A stretch of DNA of 64,000 bases, taken from the NCBI GenBank assembly GCA_013397115.1, contig VWZW01006258.1, positions 1-64,000 of the forward strand, given 5' to 3'. The notes beneath the pieces are model-generated. The model made no database searches and was not told the DNA's origin. It saw nothing but the letters and a program-made list of their open reading frames with translations. Of the stretch, positions 55,631 to 64,000 are shown in pieces (the stretch's first letter is position 1; the number at the start of each line of letters is the position of its first letter). Origin of the DNA: Edolisoma coerulescens. Taxonomy: Eukaryota > Chordata > Aves > Passeriformes > Campephagidae. The position numbers and the translations under genes were made by a program.

Positions 55631-58133
55631 CTGCTCCATGGGACTGTGTGCCAACATCCCACCGCGAGTGGGGGATCGGTGGGGCAAAACAGTGGGAAGC
55701 TTTAAGTGAATTGATTTTTCCCTGCTCCCTTGCAGACACTGAGATCGGCATGCCCATCCATCCAGTTCACTCCTCTGAGACACAGGGGACAAGGGATGCT
55801 GGTGGTCATGTCCTTGCCATGTCTTTTTGACGCTTTGTGGGCAGTGATGGGCTGATTTGGGGCTTGACTGTTCCTCCCTATAGAAGAGGGTGCTCTTTGG
55901 GATCTTTTGCCTTCTTGTTTTCCTTCATCTCTCATAAATCTTAGGCAAAATCCCTGAATTTCACAGAGCTCCTGATCTCCTCCTCTGAGAATTTACTGGC
56001 TCTCCAGTCCTGTTCTTTGTCTTCCTGACACGTTGTCTTTGGGCCAGCTTGCTCCTCTTTTTATGGCTGAAGCTCTCTCTGGTGCTCTGTACTGTTTCAT
56101 GCATACCTTGCCTTTTAACCTTGTCCCTGGTGTTGCTCCTGTACCCATGCACATACATTTTCTTTATCTGTGCTTCAGCCTAAGCTCCATCCCGCTGTTA
56201 GTCCCCAGCAGCACATTCCCTTTCCCCTCTGCTCCATGGGTGGGGATGACAGCAGCAAATTCACTGCTGGACCAGCAAAACCTTTTCTGTAAGTGGAGCA
56301 AATCCCTCGGGCATTGGTGGGATGAGTTAGCAGTGGCTTGATGAAGGCTTTGTGAAAAAGCATCATCCTCCCCTCTGCCTGCTGCCAGGAAGAAGCTGTC
56401 CCTGCTGGTTGCTGTGGGGGACTGAGGTGATTGATGGGATTGTGAGGACCTTGTGTGGGTGAGTGCTGCAACCACTGCAGGAACCTTGCTCTGCCATCCG
56501 GGGCTCAGGGGTTTTTCAGACTCGACCTTAGCTGAGGGATTGTTGTCCTTGCTGCCCTGCACACTTTTGAGCTGCTGTGGGGGCCATGAGGCATGGCCAG
56601 TGTGGTCTGTGAATGCACCCCGTGGCTGGGAGCCTGCAGAACTGTGGTGGCTTGTTGCAGGATGCCTCAGCCTCTGCCACTCCTTAAAAGGCAGCGGATT
56701 GAGCTGGTCGGTGTCTCCTTACAGCCCACTTGGCTGTTGGCAGCTCTGGCTGCCTCTCTCCATCCCAGGGAGGCATTTTGTCCGGCGGGGATGGAGGTTA
56801 CTGCAGTGGGAGGGCTTTTCTCCCAGAGCCTGCAGGAAGGGCTGGAGATGCAGAAATCTGCAGAGATGCTGCTGCATGCCCTTTCTGCACTTAGACTGTT
56901 TTGAGTACTATTTAGCAGCCGTGCTGTGCCCTCATGGCTCCAGTGAAGAGCTCATCACGGGGGGATCCTCCGCCTTCTGGGAGGCTGTGGGTGGGAAAGA
57001 AGAGGCTTCTTGTGTCCGTGCAGCTCCCCACAATAGTGTGGGGCTGTTTTCTTGAGGAACTGTGGCAGGGAGCAAACTGCCTGGGAGCCAGTGCTGGCTG
57101 TGCAGCCTTACGGTGAAATCCTGCTCAAGCAGCCTGGCTCCATCTCGGGAGCATCCCTGCTGAGCACAGGGATGAGAGGAATGAGACCTGCATGCATTGC
57201 ACCAGCTCCCCAGAACCAGTCATGGACCAGCAGGACTGCCCTGCAGCTGGGCTGTGTGCTTCAGCAAAGCGGCTCTTGATCACTACTGTGGGAACTACAT
57301 CCTGCCTGAGCCCTTTCTTCTCCAGGCTAAAGAAGTGAAACTCCCTTGTTCTGCCCCTGACCATCCTCAGGAGGACTCTCTGACTCTCTTCATGTACTTG
57401 GAAACAGTATCCAGGTGAGGTCTCACCAATGCCAAATAAAGGGAAATAACCCCTTCCTTTGTCCTGACCACCAAAAATAAATGACTCCAGTTCTAGCATC
57501 CTCGGTGATGGAAGGTGAGCAGCAGTTCCCCAGAAAACTTGAATGGAATTTCTCTTGAAAGGGTATTTTAGTGCTGCCTTTGCCATCCTGTGACTGAAGT
57601 GAGCATTGTTTGGCAATGGGGTGGGTGAGGGCGGGCATCCAGCAGGGCTAGAGAAGTGGCAGGGATCCCCATTCATGAGAATGCTCATCCCCGGGAGGGA
57701 CAAGGGTGTGAGCAACCTTATGTGGCTTTGAGGTTAACCCTGTTGGGAGCATAAAGTTTGACCAAAGACCTTTGTTTGTAATAATTCCCAATCCACTTAT
57801 CCCAGCAATCCCCTGTGTTTTCCCAACTGCCTGTGTTCTTAGTCCCTCCTCCTGGTAAGTGAAACAGCTCTGTCATTCATCGCCTGATCGCCAGTCCCTC
57901 ACTAAGCTGTCCATAATCACCGGGCTGGTTTAGCATACTGCAGGTCCTGATAATGAAGGAAGGAAGTTTGTTTTGTAATTGGATTAGCACTGTTGGGAAC
58001 AGCTCCTGCACGATGTCGGGGCTGAGCTGGTGTGGCCCCACCCTCGTGCCACTCTGCCTAGTTGCAGGTCAGCTTGGGGCTATATTACCCCTCCACAGGA
58101 CTTCAGTGACCAAAATGATGCTCACAGGGCTGT
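55631..58133. other. Intergenic downstream of SHF
   Basis: No exon with family resemblance; frames up to about 200 codons appear random. No clear repeat. Confidence 0.5.
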
Positions 58134-58538
58134 CTCCCATGAAGACAGGCTGAAGGAGTTCTGGCTGTTCTGTTCAGCCTGGAGAGGACAAGACTCCAGG
58201 GAGACCTTAAAGCCCCTTCCAATGCCCACAGGGCACAGAGCTGGAGAGGGACTTTGGCAGGACCTGGAGTGACAAGACAAGAGGCAATGGTTTCAAACTG
58301 CCAGAGGGCAGGTTTAGATGAGATAGGAAGAAATTCTTGGCTGAGAGGGTGGTGAGGCCCTGGCACAGGTTGCCCAGAGAAGCTGTGGCTGCCCCATCCC
58401 AGGGAAGTGTTCCAGGCCAGGTTGGACGGGGCTTGGAGCAACCTGGTCTAGTGGAAAGTGTCCCTGCCTATTGCAGGGGATTGGAACATGATTAGCTTTA
58501 GAGTCCCTTCCAATCCAAACCATTCTGTGATTCTATGA
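58134..58538 (+). repeat. CR1 LINE 3' fragment
   Basis: TTCAGCCTGGAGAGGACAAG, GAGGCCCTGGCACAGGTTGCC, GCTTGGAGCAACCTGGTCTAG and a terminal CATTCTGTGATTCTATGA. Confidence 0.95.
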
Positions 58539-59309
58539 AAAGATGTAGTTTTGCAGGATGGAGGTAACCAAGAGGGATAAAAGACTGATGAAGGGCCGAA
58601 TTGGAGCTTGCCCACCTGGGAAGCTGGGGTGTGTTCGCTGAATTCTGTCCCTAATGTCTCCCACCTGCTGACAATGAAGCTCTTTGGTTGGTGCCAAGCC
58701 TCACCTCACCCATCCCAGCACAAGTCATCAAGGGTTGGAGAGAACCAGCAACTGATCCCTATGGGACTGGGTTAAACCCTCACATTGTTTAGGGTGTGCT
58801 CCATCATCCATGCCTCCTTCCTGCCCCTCTGGCCTGGAGAACTTCCCTGAAGCTCAAGGCTAGTGATTAGTTTGAAACCCCAGCCCTAGCAGGGATGCTT
58901 AATTATTTGAGTATCCCTGAGAATGCTGTGCCCTGTGTTTTGCCTCCAACCACAGCAATCTGCAGGAGGATCAGATAATAGCTCAGCTGCCAGAGTTAAG
59001 AGCAAAGGAGAAAAATTTGTTCCTGATCCCTGCAGGCTGCCAGTGGAATGTGCAGGGTAACACATGCGTAGAACACGTGTGCACTGGCACAGACACAGCT
59101 CAGCTGAATGCCTCCTCTCTAATCTTCTCCTAAAGACCAAATGTTTTACCCAAGGGACAAGTTTCAGCTTCTGACTGGGAGACCAGCCTCACTCAGTCCC
59201 TTCAGTACTGTTCCTAGCATCCTTCCAAACCACTTTCTTGCTCCTGGTGTCCTGTTTGAAAATTGTCCCAAGACAATTTTCCCAGAAACTTCCAGATGTC
59301 CCAGAAACC

Positions 59310-59485
59310 CTGATACAGGTTGCTCAGAGAGGTGGTGGACGTCCCATGTGTGGAAACACTCAGGGCCAGGTTGGACAGGGTGTGGAGCAACCTGGTCTAA
59401 TTGAAGATGTCCCTGCTCACAATAGGAGGTTGGACTAGATGACCTTTAAAGGTCCCTTCTGACCCAAACCTAGGAGTCTGTGATC
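59310..59485 (+). repeat. CR1 LINE 3' fragment (second subfamily)
   Basis: TACAGGTTGCTCAGAGAGGTG, GGAGCAACCTGGTCTAATTG, AGGTTGGACTAGATGACC and the end AGTCTGTGATC. Differs from the 58134 copy in the tail, so it is probably another CR1 subfamily. Confidence 0.85.
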
Positions 59486-59806
59486 TTCCAGGTGAGACCA
59501 TCCCACTGCCTTGCTAGTGATGTGGCTGTGTCCCTCCCCAAAACACATCCCAGGCATGATGATTCCACACTCTTAGCCCTGCACTTCTTGCTATTAACAT
59601 AAGTGGGGTTATCCCAAGACTGGGGTGAGGAACAGTGCTGGAAGCTGCTCAGAGACATCCCTCTAACATAGCCCAGCGTTTACTTGGTTAGCTGATTCCT
59701 CCTCTCGCTAAATCCATACCCATGACTTCCAGCATTGGAAACTGGTTCATACTGGGTGCAAATCAAACTTCTTCCTTAAATCTAACCAGGCTAAATTATC
59801 ATACAG

Positions 59807-59925
59807 GATAGAATCATAGAATCATAGAATGGTTTGGGTTGGAAGGTACCTTAAAGCTCATCTTGTTCCAGCTCTCTGTCATGGGCAGGGACACCTTCCA
59901 CTACAATGCTCTGCATCACCTTGTT
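59807..59925 (-). repeat. CR1 LINE 3' end, inverted
   Basis: Begins GATAGAATCATAGAATCATAG, then AATGGTTTGGGTTGGAAGG and GGGCAGGGACACCTTCCAC, the reverse complement of the CR1 tail. It faces the two preceding copies. Confidence 0.95.
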
Positions 59926-61399
59926 GAAGTTAATTATCAAAGAGAAATCATTACATTATCCTGAGACAATGTATCTGTGATTAATTCTGTTTACATTTGC
60001 TTTTCTATCTGGGAGCTGGGTTTCCTTCAAAAAAGCCTCAGAAAGATAAGAAAGTCTAGATATGTTTGAATCCCTCTTTTCCATTTTCTGGATGTGGAAG
60101 GCACATTTGCTGCATTTGATTGAGATTTGAGCCATACCCAGGTTATCCTAAACCTGGCCCTTCTTTCATAGGGGGGTGACCTTGCTCCTTCTCTCCCTGA
60201 TGTCATGCAGTCCCTCCTGGCTGACCCTCATGCGTTCAGTGTGTCCTCAGCCAGTGGTTGTGCCTCAGGCATTCTCTGTCCTTCCCATCTCGCTCAGCCC
60301 GATGACCTGCACAGCCACCAGTCTTCCTCTTCATTTCCATCATGAGCATGTGTGTGCCGTATTTTTCTCCATTAAATGGCAGGCCCTGACTTGTGCCTGT
60401 GAGGGACTGGCAGGCTTGCCGTGTGTCCCCTCTTCCTGTCCTGTGCCTTGCTGTGCATCCGCAGTGCGCTGTGATTTACTGCCTGAGCGCAGCGTCGCAG
60501 CTGCTGCCCGCAGTTACCTCTGCATGTTCACCGCGTGTCTGGCTTTGGTGTGCTTGCTCTGACCGTGCACAGCATGTCCTGGTTGACACGGAAGGCTTGT
60601 GCATCTCTTCGCCTCCACGTAGGGCGATGTCTGAGCAACCTCCAGCTCTTTCTGGTAGCTCACTGTAAGGATTGCAGGCTCTCTGCTGCACCTAACTCCC
60701 TTTTCCTTCTGCGCGTGCAGGCTGTCAGAGCCTCCCCTGCCCCCATCTGCTCAGCCCCTCTCGTAACCACGTCCTGCAAGGGCTGAGATGCAGCCTGGCA
60801 TCAACATCCAGGGCTGTCCTGGCTCATCCTTCTCTGGAAACCATGGACTGAGTGGTGACTGGGTTTTAAAGTCCTGCCAGAGATAATGGAGAGTGTCTGG
60901 CAGGCAGCAAGACCCAGGCTCCTGCTCGGTGTCATTTAAGCCAGAGTCCCAGGTGCCACCCGGACTGCAGCTCCAGTAATTGAGGCCTTGTCAGGGCAAG
61001 TTTATGGGTTCCCCAGGTCTTCCTGTACTGACCTGTTGGATTGGGAGAGCAAAAGGGAGAAACTGAGATATAAGAGCCCCCAGAAATACTTCAGAGAAAA
61101 CCTTGAAGTCCTTTCTCCTGTGGCTTGGTGTAGGGATGGGATGGGGTCTTTCATGGCAATGCTGGGGGGGACACAGCGACCCCTCTGCTCTGCCCTCCAT
61201 TAGCAGCGCAGCTCCGGGGTCTATGTGTGCTGCGCCGGGGTCAGCGGGGTTGGGCCATCCCTCCCTGATGACAACAGCTCATTTCCATGTAGATAGAGGA
61301 ATTTCAATCTCAGTTTGCCAGCTCTTCGGCACGGTGCAACTCAAGACCCAAATTTCCAGTTTTCTTCCCCAAGCAACGCCAGATGCTGTCTGGGCTCGG
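59926..61399. other. Intergenic, nothing recognised
   Basis: No supported exon or named repeat. Composition rises in GC toward the following CpG island. Confidence 0.5.
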
Positions 61400-62200
61400 G
61401 GACTGCAGCACGTTCGGGGGAGCTGCCGCCCGGCCCTGGGGACAGTTGGGGGCGAGAACACGGGTTCTGTGTAGCTCTGCTTGTCCCCACGGCATCTCCG
61501 CACCCGAAACTGCCGTACTGCCCTTAGCGCGCCCAGCGGCCCTCGCGGGGTTCTGCCCTGCTCTGGAACAGAGGNACAGAGGCACCCGCGGGGAGGCCGC
61601 GCGGCGAGCGCGAAGGGCAGCGGGGCAGATACGGGACACCGCACACCGGACACCGTCACCGCCCGGGCGCTGCGGCGGCGCCGGGCAGGGGCCCGCGGCC
61701 GGGGGGTGGCTGGAGCGCGGCTGCCGCCTGCCGGCCGCGCCNNNNNNNNNNNNNNNNNNNNNNNNNNNNNNNNNNNNNNNNNNNNNNNNNNNNNNNNNNN
61801 NNNNNNNNNNNNNNNNNNNNNNNNNNNNNNNNNNNNNNNNNNNNNNNNNNNNNNNNNNNNNNNNNNNNNNNNNNNNNNNNNNNNNNNNNNNNNNNNNNNN
61901 NNNNNNNNNNNNNNNNNNNNNNNNNNNNNNNNNNNNNNNNNNNNNNNNNNNNNNNNNNNNNNNNNNNNNNNNNNNNNNNNNNNNNNNNNNNNNNNNNNNN
62001 NNNNNNNNNNNNNNNNNNNNNNNNNNNNNNNNNNNNNNNNNNNNNNNNNNNNNNNNNNNNNNNNNNNNNNNNNNNNNNNNNNNNNNNNNCTCGGCCGGGC
62101 CCAGGGGGCGGCTCGGCCCGGGGGGCCTGCTCGGTGCGAGCCCCGGCCCGGCCGCTGCCCGCGCCCCCGTTCTCTTAATGTTCGTCATTTTTAGGCAGCG
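61400..62200. promoter_or_regulatory. CpG island with gap; likely promoter/first exon of an unidentified gene
   Basis: Very CpG-rich on both sides of the gap 61742-62089. Frames stay open in several registers because of GC content, so coding cannot be judged. No family motif seen. Direction unknown. Confidence 0.55.
61742..62089. other. Assembly gap (348 N)
   Basis: Unknown bases inside the CpG island; a single N also occurs at 61575. Confidence 1.
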
Positions 62201-64000
62201 AGAGGGCCGGGAGCAGGTTGCTGCAGTACTTGTGTTGCATTTTGTAGCGTCCTTGCTCCTCTCGCCAAGCCTTAAACAGAAAAAAACTTTATTCTACAAT
62301 ATTGTACAGTACTGCTTTGTTTGTATATAACTCAAAAAAAGTTTAAGTTTCTGGGCCATGAGGAATCCCCGGAAGAGGAGAGCTGTGATGCTTCCTTTAC
62401 TCTGTCCCCATGTGCGTGGTGGCTTCTAACACTCATCCAGCGGTTTCTATCCCCTGGAGATGGTATTTGTGTGGGAAGATGAAGCGGAAGGCTGTGGGGG
62501 ACTGTCAGCTAAAATAACTGCTTTTGAATGCATTTATCTCTTCTTACTGCTCTAATCTCCATGAACAGTAACAATAGCCCTGAACTTGTGCCATATATAC
62601 ATATATATATATATATAATTTTATTTTTTTCCTAGCCAGTTCTAATAAAACTTCTATTTACTCCCTGAAGTGACTTGTGGCTGGTAGCTCACCAACTCTG
62701 TGGAATACTTCCAAAAGGTTTAAAAAGAAGTAACTTAAGTAAGTCTGCTGTTACTAAGCCTGAATTCACAGTGGAAAAGTTCATTTCTCTTGTGCTCAAA
62801 AATGTGTCAGAAAGGGGTAATGGTCCCAGCAAGAGTCTGGAAGTGGATGAGATCAAGTCAAATTGTGTTGTCATGTCCTGTTCTCTCTCCCTCTCTCTGT
62901 TTCAGGGTGAAAACACTGTTGTAGCTGCTGAGTCTCTGTTGACCTACACTGAATTTTGAGGCAAAAGTTGAAAAAGTAACTGTCAGCAAGGACTATGCTG
63001 GAAACACAGAAAATGGGGCAAGAAAGAAAAGCTTGGTGGGCACAGGAGGGAGGAGAGTGAGGTTTCCCTGTTGCGATAGCATAGTAGCACTTAGTCTGGT
63101 CTCGCTGCTGAGGCTGCCTTGGTGGTTGGGTGTGTTAATTCTCTTGGCTGTGCTTGCAAGTCCTGTAGAAAGTGAAGTTGAGAGGGGGATTCGTTTGAAA
63201 AGCAGTCAGTTTTGGGATAAAGGAATTATGCCACAATCTGGCACCTTCACAATGGCAGAGCTCAATGAGAATCCCCTCCTTTAGCAGCTGAGGGGAACTC
63301 GGGGAGCTTGCTGAAGCCCAAATGGAGTGTGTGGGTAAAGTGTCCAGGACTCCTTGGACTCACCATGAACAGGTTTCCCTTTCTCAGGAGATGCTCTTGA
63401 TTAAGAATTCCCTGCAGAGAAGGTTGTTGTGATGAAGGGAACAGTCTCACATGTGACTGAGAAATTACTCTGAATATGCAGAGGGGCAAGGGAAGACACC
63501 TGTCTGACTACTTTTTCCTGAACAAAATGGGAGAGGTGCAGCACTTTGAATTTTTGAAGTGTGAAGCAGTGTGCTATTCTGGTACCACATTAAGAGGAAA
63601 CATCCCAAAAGAGCAGAGATTTTGAACAAAAGATGCTGTTAAATTTTGCTTTCCCTTCTCCTCTGTTGGTGCTCCAGCTGTTACAGGCTGCTCACACTGT
63701 GAAGGAATGTTGCTGAAGTTTTTGTTCCTGTCTGTCTGTAATGTGGAGCAGCTTTTGTTCTCTCATGTATGCTCTTTGAGTGGTACTTTCTGGACAAATG
63801 AGGCTTTTTTCCTAGCACTGGGCTACTGCTATGAGCTAATTTTAGCTAATAGTAGGCTGGCTCAGGTTTGAGACAGGCTGATGGCTACTTGTTTTTTAAT
63901 CAGCATTAAATTTCTCAAGAGGAAAAGCCAGAAGCCCTAAGGTAGGGTTGATATGCCTTTAACTGTTGCCTCCTACCACCCTGCTGCAAGCACCTTAGAG
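62201..64000. other. AT-richer sequence after CpG island, no gene assigned
   Basis: Has an AATAAA at 62644-62649 (+ strand) and splice-like CTCTCTGTTTCAG at about 62894-62906. This could be a 3'UTR, or a first intron of a gene starting in the island. No open frame here is convincing. Confidence 0.4.
62592..62618. repeat. (TA)n microsatellite
   Basis: CATATATAC followed by about nine AT units. Confidence 0.95.

Noticed and set aside
63033..63284. 83-codon frame with a hydrophobic segment
   Set aside because: No homologue recognised, no upstream or downstream gene structure; Leu-rich stretches of this length are common by chance.

Overview
The window looks like bird nuclear DNA. It holds vertebrate split genes with GT-AG introns, many CR1 LINE fragments ending in the avian-type 3' end (CCAACCCAAACCATTCTATGA and relatives), and CpG islands broken by N gaps, as in draft avian assemblies. 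Gaps are at 26892-27332, 37852-38031 and 61742-62089. I cannot name the species. Nothing prokaryotic, no CRISPR array and no intact transposon was seen.

Layout. (1) 1-15345, + strand: the 3' three quarters of ALPK3 (11 exons recognised, about 1,470 codons; the 5' end lies outside the window). It has an Ig domain, a long low-complexity middle, a second Ig domain and a C-terminal alpha-kinase fold. (2) 15620-24066, - strand: a complete concentrative nucleoside transporter, 17 coding exons with all phases agreeing, predicted 662 residues, closest to SLC28A2 (CNT2) with some SLC28A1-like segments. It converges tail to tail with ALPK3; the two poly(A) signals are about 310 bp apart. (3) 26480-26551, + strand: a tRNA-His(GTG) gene, followed by a very T-rich tract that runs into a gap. 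(4) 27333-37680: gene-poor spacer with CR1 remnants. (5) 37680-55630, + strand: SHF, an SH2 adaptor. Its first exon is cut by a gap; seven exons encode 409 residues after the gap. (6) 55630-61400: spacer with several CR1 copies in both orientations. (7) 61400-62200: a gap-broken CpG island that probably marks the promoter or first exon of a gene I cannot identify. Nothing convincing follows to 64000.

The genes do not form a functional pathway. ALPK3 is a heart and skeletal-muscle sarcomere/nuclear protein, SLC28A takes up nucleosides with sodium, tRNA-His serves translation, and SHF is a signalling adaptor. The interest is in gene order. ALPK3-SLC28A1 and SLC28A2-tRNA-His-SHF are two separate neighbourhoods on human chromosome 15 (15q25 and 15q21), but here one transporter joins both. 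That transporter carries the Gly-Gln/Ser-Val selectivity code of broad-range human CNT3, not the CNT1 or CNT2 code. I saw no clear evidence of an undescribed system beyond this.
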